Source of the DNA: Galdieria sulphuraria
Lineage: Eukaryota; Rhodophyta; Bangiophyceae; Galdieriales; Galdieriaceae
Direction: 5' to 3'
Assembly (NCBI RefSeq): GCF_000341285.1
Contig: NW_005178455.1
Span: forward strand, 17,274 to 81,273
Length of the DNA stretch: 64,000 nt
The position numbers and the translations under genes are program-made. Under the pieces are notes generated by a model, which had not been told where the DNA came from, made no database searches, and worked only from the letters and a program-made list of their open reading frames with translations. Shown here piece by piece: positions 52,220 through 64,000 of the stretch. The stretch's first letter is position 1. Each line of letters starts with the position of its first letter.

Positions 52220-55200
52220 TCAACTGACCTTTTGACAAAATGGTAAAATAACATCACGAGCATCTTTCAATATTCTCTCCAGTTGCACAGCTGAATATTT
52301 GTGTCCAAAACTAAACGCAGCAATCTGAGTGTCTATATATTTGTTTGCGTTATTTCACATGCATTAAATGTAAAAAGCTTCGTCTTACTAGGTTCACCAT
52401 ATAACTGATCTTTGCACATGGTCAGAATTCTGTCAATCACTAACAGGCCATTCTCAAGAGCATAAAAACAGACAGTTGCCAGACTTCGAGCATTTGTGGA
52501 ATCTTTCTTGATTGCGGATAACACGAAAGAAGGCTCTGAAGATTACCATATCAGAACAAAAAACTCGAAACATTGATTTCATAGTACCTTGAATATTAGT
52601 TGCATATTCTTCCTTTGTAAAATCAACGAATAATTTGGTTTTCGAAGTATCCCGAGAATACAACTCCATCTTATCCGCTTCTTCGTCAAAAAACTTCATT
52701 TCTGTATAAGCAGCAAATACACATCCACATATCTCACTTAATGACGAGACTACGTTGCCTCTAGTCTTTAAGCCATCCACAGAATCAGGTTTTGAGTTCA
52801 ACGAAAAATTCTTCCACAAACTTGGAAGCAAGTGTAATAAAAACAAATATATTCGTCGACACTGGCAACGGACATAAAGGTAATCTCGTTCCAACAGAGA
52901 ACCTTCCCAAAAGTAAACCATTCTTCTCCATATGGTTTATAGTTGAACGACTTACCGTTTTCCGGATGAAAAACATTATTTCTCGAGAGTTGAATCAAGT
53001 CTGTTGGTTGAATGCGTGGGACATAGGAGCCTTCAATATGTAAGGAAACACTTTTTTCCAGCTGAAATACATCTCTGTCTTGACAAACTCGAAAAATTGC
53101 TTCAAAGCATAGCTTCGTAATCGATGAGATAATAGGAGACTAGACAGTCTTAAGTGTTAATATTCAGTTCTTCTAAAAGAAACTACTTACTGAGGCAGCA
53201 AAAGGTGCAATCAGAACTAGTAGCTGACCCAGTGAATGGACCAACCTTAGATTGCTAATAAAAATAACAAAACCAGGACTTCTCACTATTTGTCTCAAGG
53301 GAGTCTCCATCGCATCCAGACAGGAGAGACATAAATCCAACAAAGATTTCGGAGGCGTCTCTTTCAAAGTATTACAAAGAATGGAACTCGCAGTTTGTAT
53401 CAAAGACGATATTATATGAATACTTGTTTCTACAGGAGCTAGTAGACCAGAGTGAATAAGCAACTCGTCATTGCGAAGACCACTAGAAAGCAAATTGGAC
53501 GATGACTCAAGTCTAACATTCATTTGATGAACAAAACTTCCTCCATCGGCAACAAACTCCATAAACGGAATTAGCGAATTCGTAAACTTTTTTAAGAGTC
53601 ATCCTTCCCGATAATAATTTTAAAGAAAATACCAACTAACCTGGCACTCTGTCAGGACACCCACATCTTCCAACGAAGCCATAGATTTTATCAAACACAA
53701 CAGACTATCCAACAATGGAAGAGCAATAAAACTCTCTTGCTCATTTTCCGTATTCGAGTCATCTGCACGTGCATATCGAACAAGAGAATCAGATGATAAC
53801 AAATTATCCTCGTTACTCCTCAACTGAACCGCAATGCTTCGATAAATACTCCGCTGAAAATGGCCACTAGAAAAAATGTTGTAAAATAACTGTCGCAGCC
53901 TTCCATTTGCTCGCAACAACTGATGAATATCTAAACCAAACTCTCCAAGCATCAGTCGATGAAATACTGTATACTGAATAATGACGGATAGCATTGACGA
54001 ACTAACTGCCAGTTTGGATAGTGAGAGATGATGCCTTGCTTCCGAAATGAAGATATCGATGATCCATTCGATAGTAGTCTTTCGAGAATGGAACGCATGT
54101 TGACTTAAAATGTTAAATATTTGCTTAGCATCTGCAACCTTTTCGCCGGGCTGATTTGTGTCATATGTCATATATTCTGTCAAGTACTGGAATACTGTAG
54201 TAAGACTTGTCCATAACGAAAGACTTGTTGTTGAGGATTCCTTCAGCTTGAGCATCCACAAAATCAAAGTCTTGGTAGCCAAAACAAATATATTATGGGC
54301 ATAGAACATACTCAATCGAGGGATAGAAAGGTCATGAAGTTTCCGCAATAGAAGAAGAACTGTCGCATGAATACTATTGTCCGATAAAAAAGTCTTCGTT
54401 GTTGGTTGTTCTTTGCTTGACATTAAGAAATCGACGAAATTCAGCAACTGCAAAATCCACGAGGAAAGCATTTCTTCCGTATTTGCCTGTTTCTTGGAAT
54501 CCGAACGACACGTGGCAGCAAGCAACAACTGATACCAGCTTGAAAACAAATTTTCGAGTTGTTCAGAATGAATTGTGTCAAACGAGGTAACTATTAGAGT
54601 CAAACTAGAAAAAAGTTCCGATATATGGGATGATACTTCCAACTCTGCTATGTGAATTCCTTCATTTGCATTTCGATATGAATATTCAAAATAACACAAC
54701 GCAATGAGCCGCAATGAAGATGAGAATGATTGGCAAAATAGCGAAGGATCTACAACATGAGAGATGAGATTTTCCTTCGACTGAAGTCCGTAACATGTCA
54801 GTAATTGAGTTAATATTTCCATTTTGTGAAGACCAATATAGCGAAACGCAAATAAACTTGTCGTTTGTCTACTGCAAATCAAGGACAAAAACGACAAGGA
54901 CACAGCCAAGTTCTTGTCAGATAAGCTTTGGCTCTCAGCTAATACAGAGACAACTTTTACAACTGCAGAGAATATTCCTTCTCCAATTGATTCGATGTTT
55001 TCAAAACCTAACAAGTATAAACCTGCTTCTTCATCGAAACTTGTTCCTAACGAACAAAATACAAAATACAATAGAGACTCTAACACTTTGTCTCTTCTCA
55101 AAAACTTCTGCAAGTTTACATCAAAATGTAATGGTTCCCATAACGGTGCCTCAACCACCGAATCTAAAATGCTTTGACATAAGGTTGATCTCGTCTTTTG

Positions 55201-58188
55201 TCGAAGTGTAGAACTCAAACATGTATGAATAAAAGTATTTGAGCAGGCAGCACATGAACAAAGGGTATCTGCTGATGCGTATACCACCAATGAAAATGGA
55301 AATGAACCTAAACCAATGAACGAAAGTAACGACGAAAGATATGTCGATTCGGAAGAGATGAGATCAGAGAGGGAGCCAACAGAAGAAGGTAAAAAGCCTA
55401 GTCGATGACTTTTGAATAGCTCTGTCAAGCGCTGGACGACGATGCAACTACAACAAATGCTTTTGCATATGAATTGTAATAGTTCAAGATGTCCACTATC
55501 GAGTGCATTGATAAGTGCTGCTTCTCCTTCTCCATCTGCGGACATCATTAAGATAACATTATGAAAACAATTACTAGCAACGGATAAAATATTGTCCGTA
55601 TGACAAATATCCGTATAAATTTGGTATATGACAGAGAAATATTGCGAATCTGCCAAACTATTGTGTGCTAGCAACAAAGCAATCAAGCTAGAAGCATTGA
55701 AAGCAAGTTGCCACTTATGTAAGGCAGACAAATATTCCATCTTTTTCCAGTTTGAAATGATAGTTCGGATAGTGATATGTCCAATGTTCTTCAAAATAGA
55801 AATTCCTGCTCCTTCCAATGTCCTTGATCCGGCATAGAGTTGATTAATGTAACCTTTGGCTAAATCCAGCATAGCACAAACAACTTCTAAAGCATCAGGA
55901 TGTTCTATAGCCTGATTGTATTCACGACGAATTCCAATACCATCCCCTCCAAAAAGATGCTCTAATAAGTGAAATGATAATCTCTCCGAACGCATATCGT
56001 TAATAAAATGTATCAGCGAGGCTTTCAACTTTGCAGGAATCTCCAGTAGAGACAATTGCAAACATAGTACTGCTAACTCTTGAATATTACTTTCCGTCAA
56101 CGTGGTTAGCAATAACTGTTCATCAGTCAAAGCACATGCATCGAGAGTGTCAATAAAGGCAGCCAGGGTGAGACCTTCTGCTTCTGACAAATAAAACAAT
56201 TCCTTTGACTCCGCTTCGGTTACTTGTTCACGCCCTTTACTTAAAGCATTACAATAGTACTTTAGTGTGAGATAAATACGTTCCAGTGAAGCAAAAGGAT
56301 GTCCGGAATGACTTAAAAAATTCAAGACCAAACAAGTCATCTGATGTCCTCCTTTTGCAAAGTATTTCAGCATACGAAAAAAAGAAATAACAGTTGAAAA
56401 GAATACGGGACCCGCATATGGGATTTCAGAATTTCGTTCTACAATATCGCCAATTTCAACGACAACATTGCCATAAAAAGACACCAAATTTCCTGACTGG
56501 GCATTCCATATTCGATAAGAATGGATATCACAAACTTTGCAAGCTCTTCCAGTGAGTGAAATAAGATATGCAATCAAACTGGCATTGTTGTTTGCTTCAT
56601 GAGCTTCGGGTTTGACTTGTCGACACTGAAAGAAACTGACCTTCTTGCAAACTCATCTCCACGTCACCATTTTCAACTCTGTCCAGAAGCCTTACGATAG
56701 CTTCTCGACAACGAATACTCAGCATTGAACAAAGGTTTGACAAGTCAACGATATCATATATAAGTTCCGCATAGCCGTCTCTCATCAACCCTACATCTTC
56801 CAATAAACTGCCGTATCCAACATCTAGAAATTCACCTAAATGACTGTCAAGAAACTCAAAAATATGGCCTCGACACGTTAGCTGTACTAATAGATCGATT
56901 AGTGAGTCTTCATCGAGTTGAGATGTCGAATTACAATAAACGAGAAATAGGCAACTCATAAAACTAGGAACAGCTATGGCTCTAGATTCGGGAGAAAATA
57001 AGTCCGTATCACTAGGCACATTCTTTCGCAATATTTCTTCAAGACGTTGCAGAAAATCTCGATTCGATAATAGAAGATTCTTGTCACTACGTTTGGTTCT
57101 GGGATCATACAACTCAACTACTCGGGAGCGATCCAAGGCTGCATTTAACGCTAAAAACAAACTACATACGCTGTTCTTGATATCTCTCACAAAACAAGAG
57201 AAGAGATGAGCTGAGCTTCCATATGAAGATTCTTTTATCCAATGCTGTAATTGGAAATAAAACTCGAGGATTTGTTGGACCAGTTTGAAAAGTTCTACAA
57301 CTTGATCGGAGGTTGACTGGCAAGTATAACACATAAGGAAAACACATAAACTAAGCAGATAAGGCTCGTCAGGAAATAAATAGCCATAGAGTTGATTGCG
57401 GTTCAACTCTATCAAAGCTCTCTCTTGATTATCATAACTCACAGATTCCAGAGCCTTCTTAACAGCATCCTTATCTAAAACATTCAGCCATCTAGAAATT
57501 CTTGAAGTGAGGTTAGAAAATAAGGCTTCTTCTTTGACTAGAATATCTCTAGAATTCAAAATGGCCTAGAAAGATAGGTAAGTTAATCCACACAAACATA
57601 TGTATACCAAAATCTTACTGAAAAAGAAGGCTCTTCTTCAGGTTCCGTTAGCGGAATTCTTAGAATATCTAATAAAGCTCTCAAAATCAATCTTCGTCTA
57701 TCGAGAAGAACTTGTTTCGCCCTTTCAACGGCATTCCTACGAGAAACTGTCATTTCCAACAATCAATTCGTTTCACAACCCACTCAATACTACAAAATCC
57801 ATCCTCGCTTTTGACTTCCCATAATAGCTCAGCTGCTTCTAGCTCATGGATATCCAACGCATCTGTAGAATAGAAACAAAAATATTCATAAAACTAGGCA
57901 AACAAAACCGAGCACTTACCACTCAACAAAATAACAGCCCTTCCAAAATCTTCAGCGACTCTTCTTTTTGAACCTTGTAACACAATCACACCTTCCGATA
58001 TAATTTGCTGCCGCGCTTGTTCGTCCCTTCCTCTATTCAAACTAGTTGGGTACTGCTTGAAAAGAAAAACCGATACTTCCTTACTTTTTTAACTTTGGAT
58101 CAAGAGGATTGGAGAGAACTGAGTGCCATATTCTCAGTTCTTGTGGCTCAATGGTCACAGACTTGAGCAACTCTCTTAAACAACTCAT
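52220..58188 (-). CDS. NUP205: Inner-ring scaffold nucleoporin Nup205/Nup192
   Basis: Nup205/Nup192 is a large alpha-solenoid of the nuclear pore inner ring. The ATG at 58,188 (MSCLRELLKSVTIEPQEL) starts a multi-exon gene: about 1,750-1,850 residues with introns of ~50-70 nt. The N-terminus carries ILLSDALDIHELEAAELL, matching the family's SDxxxLNExxAxELL motif. Large exons at 57,559-56,597 and 56,577-53,620 are all helical. FFRMLKYFAKGGHQMTCL, then LTLAAFIDTLDACALTDEQ and ELAVLCLQLSLLEIPAKLKA align with the conserved Nup205 core. The C-terminal exons end at TGA 52,220-52,222. Nup188 is the main alternative. It starts 27 bp after the predicted stop of the upstream HTH gene on the same strand. 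Confidence 0.75.
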
Positions 58189-58215
58189 ACAAAAGTTTCT
58201 CCACACAAATCTTTA

Positions 58216-60639
58216 TTATGCATTGGAGTCATTCGAAATGTCTTGGTGCGGTTTAAAGAACGCACCCTCTACAAGTGTCGTCTCGGGCTGATATTTGCCG
58301 TATTCAGTTAACTGTTCTGTTATACTCGTCAGAATACTACCGACTTGCGAAAAGTCCAAATTCTAGTATAAACTTTAAGAAACATAAACCAAAATCAAAT
58401 ATTGAAAGCATACCAGGTTCGTACATAATTGTCGCGCAAGTAAACGTATAAATTCCTCTGACAATGGAAAGTCCAACACAAAATTTCCACAATAACTCTC
58501 ATCTCCAAAAAACAAAATGAGTTCAACGGCTTCCTTCCACATTTCCATATCGTCAGTTATGCATATCTGCTGATAGTCAATAGCGGACCTAATAATATTC
58601 TCGCAAATATAGGATAGGTTATTATACTTCTTGTTTGCAGTGCTATCACCCATTCCAATTTTCTCTTCTCCCCCATTTTTTGAAAGTCGTGTGTGTGCGT
58701 TGACTCGTTCGTCTGAGTGTATTATCGGCAGCCTAAGCTCTATTCGTATAGGAGCTTTATGAAACGAAGTAGTTGCTTCTATAAAAGGTTCCAAGTTGGG
58801 ACAGTAATTGTACTCTGCAAGCTCTGGTTGTAATTCACAAGTAGTTGTTACTTTGGGCTGCATTTGTAATAAAGAGGATAAATAGTTTTGGGTTGAACTA
58901 GATTCCTGATGTAACGCAGTATCTATACTGTCTCGATAACGGCGATGTATCTCTTCATCCACATGGTTAACCCAAACGTATTCGTCTGCACTGAATCCGA
59001 CGTTATCTCCAGATTTCTCTTTAGTAGACTCAAGTTGCTTCATATCGTTGTCAGTAAGATGAACTTGTTCAATAAGACAAGCACGCGCAGTATGGAACTT
59101 TTGCAACGAGCAATTGTCGTGGAATGATATCAATTCATCCCTCGCTGCTTCCTTGCACAAATTCTCGCTGCTCACAGGGAGATTTCCACTGCTTTCAGAT
59201 AAAAGTTGCTCTTCCAAGTTGCTGAATGAAATGCTACCAGACGATTCAGTTTGGTCCATAATAAAACTTTCAGTTTCTATGGCGCAAGTTCTAGTTATAC
59301 GATCCCATTCGGTTTGGATGCAAGAATAATCATTGGACTGCGACGTTGTCGTCTGTTTCCCTAGTATCTTTGGAGTTCGTCGTTTCTTGCAAGATTTCAG
59401 TATTCCTGTTCCACCCTGTTCCGATTCTAACAATGGAAGCTCCTTCCGCAATGTTTGATACGCATTTAATATTTTCCAAACAATTTCTCGAGAGAGCTTC
59501 TTGCATTGACCTGACAAATACTTGCCCACAGTATTCTTTCCAATTCTCGCAGCCTTTGCAAATTCTCTTCTCGACAATCCATGGCATTTTAAAAAAGCAT
59601 TGATTTCTTGTCTCCAAGGTTCAAACTCTGCAACCGAATTTGGAATAGATAAACCAACAAACTCTAATAAATCATGGAGTGATCGCTTTCCATGAAAGTC
59701 GGAGAAATCTGGACTTTTTTCAGGCTCTTCAGATAAATAGTAAGGAGGGTCTATAGAAATATGCGATACCCCTCCAGCTCGTGTTTGCTTCCATGCATTT
59801 TGAGTATCACTGCATTTCAAGCACAGTGACCTTCGACAGTTGTCGTCAAAAAGAATGTTTGCATTTGACTCTTCAAGCACTGTGCCACGGCACGCAGCCA
59901 CATAAGAAGGATGCTTAGCATTCAAAAATTGCGAATGTTCTCTGTTCCAGTAAACGCCTTGATTCGCTCTATCCCTTTCTTGCGGATATAACCAATTCTT
60001 CGTCTCTGTAGGATATCTACAACTTTCCGACTTTGACTGAGTATTTCGAATACACCCAGCTTCATTGTTATGCAAAGGTATGAAGCTGGTGTACGAGGGA
60101 AGGTTTCGAAGACTCGGTTGGAACTCTTCTGACGCGGAACTTGACAAGTTCTCCGAATAGGACCCAATAAAGGAAGGTAAAAGTTGACAAGAACATGCTG
60201 TATCGCTCTTATTTAAGGGAGGGAGTTCATCCTTCAAATATTTTTCACACAAGTCTTCCCTCTCTTCCTCCACCAGCTGCACACTTTGAGTGTACACTTC
60301 CAACTCCTCCAGAGCCCTAGCGTTCATTGAGTTTCCAAGCTCATCAATAGTTTTCGCTGAAACATTTTCTTGGGCTCTCCAATACAAACTGCCTTCAACC
60401 AAGTCCGGTAAGGATTCCTGTTCTTGCCAGTTACTTGAAGTTAAAACCTCCTCTGCGAGACCCTTTTCTCCTTGAATCCAGTCCTCGTGTACTACTTGTT
60501 TTTCTTGCATATGAGACGACTCTCTACAAAAAAATTCATATGTAAATAGAGATAATTATCAGGTTTCAAGCTTTGCAACTTACAGCTGGCCAGTAAAATC
60601 ACTCATTGATTCGAAGAAGCTGTCCAACTCGAAAACCAT
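58216..60639 (-). CDS. Large unidentified protein with a single HTH domain
   Basis: No full-length family is recognised. Three exons are predicted: a short first exon from the ATG at 60,639 (MVFELDSFFESMSDFTGQL), a large exon ending near 58,400, and a last exon (NLDFSQVGSILTSITEQL...) to TAA 58,216-58,218, giving ~770 residues. Most of it is polar, acidic and Ser-rich, as in nuclear regulators. Near residues 320-375 one helix-turn-helix of the Cro/XRE kind stands out: INAFLKCHGLSRREFAKAA, then RIGKNTVGKYLSGQCKKLS and REIVWKILNAYQTLRKE. The C-terminal ~100 residues are helical. It could be a DNA-binding regulator; that is inference. Its start directly abuts the stop of a small ORF, and its end lies 27 bp from Nup205. 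Confidence 0.65.
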
Positions 60640-60846
60640 CTAAGAAACCCTGAGTAACGCATTAACAACTAAAAATGGACTTGTCCCAACCTGAAACTTG
60701 AAACAGTTAAGAAAATACCACACGACAAAGAAGCGCAAAACATAACCCAATAATGGATGAGGCCATTGCAAATCCGTCAATTGACTAAAAATCAGCAGAG
60801 ACGGTCGATTGGGAGAGAAACTTGGATGGAGTCTGATGCGGTACAT
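60640..60846 (-). CDS. Small ORF with one membrane segment abutting the next ATG
   Basis: A 68-codon frame from the ATG at 60,846 (MYRIRLHPSFSPNRPSLLIF) contains one strongly hydrophobic segment (LLGYVLRFFVVWYFLNCF). It stops at TAG 60,642-60,640, immediately followed by the ATG of the HTH gene. A 41-nt intron is also possible after FKFQ, giving an end GFLDGFRVGQLLRINE that would overlap the HTH start in another frame. It resembles small ER proteins of dicistronic genes (for example PIG-Y) in size only. It may be a real small gene or an upstream ORF. Confidence 0.4.
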   Translation of the reverse strand: MYRIRLHPSFSPNRPSLLIFSQLTDLQWPHPLLGYVLRFFVVWYFLNCFKFQVGTSPFLVVNALLRVS

Positions 60847-60895
60847 GTCGTTGTAGGAAGCATTGGCTATTGCTGATATCTTGTTCTAGTGGGAA

Positions 60896-63800
60896 ATGGA
60901 TTTGTCACTGTTCGATATCGAGTCAAAAGAGAAAGCTCTTCTCGAACAAATGCAGGTGAGTGGCTATGAGCACGAGTTTATTTTGAGAGTCGACTGTTCA
61001 ATAGGCATATCAAGCAAAGCTGGACGAACTTCGGCGTATAAGAAAGTCTCAGAGAAGAAGACCTAAAAGATTACCATCTTCCGGTTCACTCGACTCCGTG
61101 TAAGCTTTTCATTGAGTGTCCTCAGTGTTGGAGTGCTAAACAGATTGTAGTCCTTCTGGTACCTCGACAACTGCTTCAGAAGCTGCTCCACAATACAAAA
61201 GAGTTATTTGTGTGAGCTTGCAATTGCCTTCGGAAGGAACTTGTTCAAGTAGATCGTTGTTTCAGACAGGACTTGCGAATGGTTGGTTCTGCTCCACTAG
61301 TTTGATATGAGTCACGAGTTTGTTTTGTGATGATATTTGTAGGTATTATTGATTTCCAGTCAATGAATAATTTGCCTTTTGCTTTTGTTGGATGCGCTCC
61401 TTCAACAACTACAGTGGGAAGTCCTAATGCAACAGAAAAACGGAGGTTACATGGAGAACAGTTCTTTCCTGTGCTTTTACCACAAGAAAGTTTTGAACAG
61501 TACTTTTCATTTTGTAGACAAATCTTGTGGAACTTGTTGCATTACAATTTTTCAAAGCTACTAAGTAGCGATGCATTTGAGTTGCACAGAGGATGGTAAC
61601 TTTGAAAGTCGTTTCTTCAAATAGTAAAGTATTCTGACATGACGTAATAGGGAAGTTTATAGAGAAGTTAACATTCAGTTTGCAGAAGCAGTTTGTGAAG
61701 TTTATGAAGACGGTGATATGATTTGGATCCACGATTATCATTTCATGTTACTTCCTGAAATGATTAGAAGTCGTCTATGGTATGCAAAGATTGGAATATT
61801 CTTATATACACCGTTTCCAAGTTTTGAAGTGTTCCGGTCCTTTCCTTGGAGAACTGAATTGCTCTCTGGATTGTTGGGTAACTCCTTCATTTTGTATCCA
61901 TACAGAAAGTTTGAATATTGTCGATCATTTTAGGTTCGAGTTTGGTTGGTTTTCATAACTACGACTCATCAAGACACTTTTCGGAGTCCTGTTCACGTCT
62001 CTTAGGTACAGAAGGAACTCCAAAGGGAATTGAAGTTCGTTCGTTAAACGCAAATGGTCATCTTTGTGAAATTGGAATCTATCCGTATGGGATCGATATA
62101 TTGTCACTGCGCAACTTGGCGAATAAACAGTCTGTAAAGTCGAGAATGAACAGTCTTAAAGAAAAGTTTTCAGGGAAGCAAGTCATTGTTGGTTTGGATA
62201 GATTGGATGATCAATTTGCTGGTATTCCATTGAAACTTTTGGCTTTTTATGAATTATTGAAAAGAAATAGAAAATGGCAACAAAAAGTCGTATTTGTAGA
62301 GGTTCTTTTTTGTTTCTTTCTATAATACATTGTTATTATGACGTATTCTTTTTAGATCGCAGTTGCCTCAGAACGACCATCTCAAACCTGTCTCAAACAA
62401 GCAGAACATGTTTACGAACTCGTTGGACTTATCAACTCTGAGTTTGGAACTTTTGGTTTTTGCCCTCTTCATTTCGTCAACAGGGAACTTAGTCCAGAAG
62501 ACGTTTGTGCTTTATTGTCGATTGGAGATATTTGTATAGTTTCTTCTACAAGAGATGGCATTAGTTTGGTTTCTTATGAGTGGGTAGTAAGTGTATTTGC
62601 TTCTTCTACTCTGAAACTCAGATAAGCTGACTGTGGTCTTCTGTTAGTTGTGTCAGCATTCAGGCAATCACGGTGTTTTGGTTCTCTCCGAATTTTCAGG
62701 ATCAGCGTTATCTTTTTCTAGTGCGCAACACGTAAATCCTTGGAATACGGATGAACTGGTATCGGTTATTGAAAATTCTCTTTCTATGACTCGTCATGAG
62801 CGAAAATTGAGACATGACGTGGCTTATGATTTTGTCTCTACACATACAGTTAAACTGTGGAGTAATAATTTTTTACAAGGTAGGAACAGCATCACTTGGT
62901 CTTTATTTGTTCTGGTTATCATTTCTTGTCTACAGACCTGGAAGAAGTGGAAGATAATCGCCTTAGCACGAAGCAAATTGTATTTTTGGATCCCAACAAA
63001 GTTGTGGAAGCATATCGAAACGCAAATGGAAGACGAATCCTATTTTTGGATCACGGTGGCACTTTGGCTCCATTTCAAAGTATTGTTCCTTTGGCTGGTC
63101 CTGGGGCTTCAGTCGTGCGTAATATACATCGATTGGCGTTGAATTCACAAAATGTATTGATGATTGTATGCGAGAGAGATCGGACAACGGTATCTCGCTG
63201 GTACCAGATTCCAACTTTTGTAGAAAATGAGCAAAGTTTTCACATTTCTTCTTCATTCAATAGCTTTGTTGGTGTAGAACAGTTTTCTGATGCTAATAAT
63301 TGGAAACCAATATCTTCCGTATCTGCATCAGCATCGGATTCCTACTGTTCCTTATCCACCATGGACGATTCCACTATACCCAATGCAGGTTCCAAGATTG
63401 GTCTTGGTTGTGAAGATGGCTTTTTTATTCGACGTTCGGGAATGGAACAATGGGAGGAGTTGCATATCAATGCGTTCAAAAATGTGACACATTGGGAAAG
63501 TTATGTGTTGCCTATATTACAAAATTTTACGGAGCGCACACCAGGTTCAGTCATTGAGAGAGGAGAAGTGTCTTTGACATGGTATTATCAAGATTCAGAC
63601 CCTGACTTTGGAGAGTGGCAAGCGAGAGAATTGCATAAACACTTGGAAAGTATTGTTGTGCAGGTATCATTTCCTTTTATATATAGGTTGGCATAAAACT
63701 GAAATGATTTTTGTTGATAACAGCATTTGCCATTGGATATCGTTACAGGAGATGAACATTGTCGTTGGTTGAAGATACGACCAAATGGTGTGAAAAAGTA

Positions 63801-64000
63801 TATAGCATTGGAAAAAATATTGGAAATGATAGACTACGACTTTGATTTTTTGCTTTGTATCGGAGATGATCGATCAGATGAGGAAACCTTTGAATGGATA
63901 CGTAGTAAAGAATATGCGGGTTGGGATATGGACAAAATATTTACTTGTAGAGTTGGTCGTGATTACCATAGCAATGCTATGTTTATGGTGAATAGCGTTC
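60896..64000 (+). CDS. Trehalose-6-phosphate synthase/phosphatase-like protein (5' part)
   Basis: The gene runs off the window end. From the ATG at 60,896 (MDLSLFDIESKEKALLEQMQ, coiled-coil) at least nine exons with ~50-nt introns encode a GT20 domain, then a TPP (HAD) domain. Synthase landmarks: RVICVSLQLP, FAFVGCAP, EVYEDGDMIWIHDYHFMLLP, KIGIFLYTPFPSFEVFRSFP, VGFHNYDSSRHFSES and SSTRDGISLVSYEWV. The Arg of NRLP is Gln, as in plant class II proteins, and the UDP-binding Lys of the DYIKG motif is lost (LDRLDDQFAGIPLKLLAF). The phosphatase starts FLDHGGTLAP, where the DxDGT motif has Gly for the second Asp. A ~60-residue Ser-rich insert precedes LGCEDGFFIRR; FLLCIGDDRSDEETFE is kept. A regulatory rather than catalytic role is likely. 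Confidence 0.88.

Noticed and set aside
1-64000. Transposons, retroelements, CRISPR arrays, tRNA or rRNA genes
   Set aside because: I looked for reverse-transcriptase, transposase and integrase motifs, terminal repeats, spaced direct repeats, and tRNA B-box-like sequences, and saw none convincing. A profile search could still find weak remnants in the first 12 kb.

Overview
The window looks like nuclear DNA of a unicellular red alga, most likely a Galdieria-like cyanidiophyte. Genes are tightly packed on both strands. Almost every gene carries GT-AG introns of only about 45-65 nt. The DNA is AT-rich, and the gene set mixes ordinary eukaryotic machinery (COG6, TRAX, RAD52, RPS26, TPX2, Mediator, U1-C, Nup205) with proteins of plastid-bearing lineages (DUF1995, DUF2358, plant-type hydroxypyruvate reductase, NUDT23-like Nudix, class II-like trehalose-phosphate synthase). 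No organism name can be read directly, so the placement is inference.

Layout. Positions 1-12,350 are gene-poor and AT-rich. The first ~200 bases are C-rich with CCCATT/CCCCCCAT motifs resembling degenerate telomere repeat, so a subtelomere is the simplest reading. Short open frames lie mostly on the minus strand left of ~8.7 kb and on the plus strand to the right. Coding-looking multi-exon fragments begin at 12.35 kb. At 14.15 kb a secreted, sequon-rich protein holds eight near-identical 102-bp repeats. From 16.4 kb on the window is dense.

Genes from 16.4 to 36.4 kb: TRAX, COG6, a small unknown, RAD52, a DUF1995 protein, a membrane-domain/guanylate-kinase fusion, RPS26, an RHD3/Sey1-like GTPase, MtnB and ThiE (starts 13 bp apart), an NRAMP transporter with an altered metal-binding motif, TPX2, a DMT-like transporter and a mitochondrial m-AAA (FtsH/AFG3) protease.

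Genes from 36.5 kb to the end: 3-hydroxyanthranilate dioxygenase, OXA1, UTP7, a C/D-box snoRNA candidate, MED7, hydroxypyruvate reductase, a DnaJ-type zinc-finger protein, an unknown gene, a DUF2358 protein, a Nudix hydrolase, XAP5, U1-C, a proline-rich CBM48 protein with a CaaX end, Nup205, an HTH-containing unknown protein, a tiny membrane ORF and the 5' part of a trehalose-phosphate synthase/phosphatase-like gene cut by the window end.

Functional links are mostly by theme. FtsH/AFG3 and OXA1 both serve mitochondrial inner-membrane protein handling. UTP7 and the snoRNA just upstream on the same strand both serve 18S rRNA maturation. I found no convincing transposon, retroelement, CRISPR array, tRNA or rRNA gene. 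All splice sites given were read by eye and are predictions.
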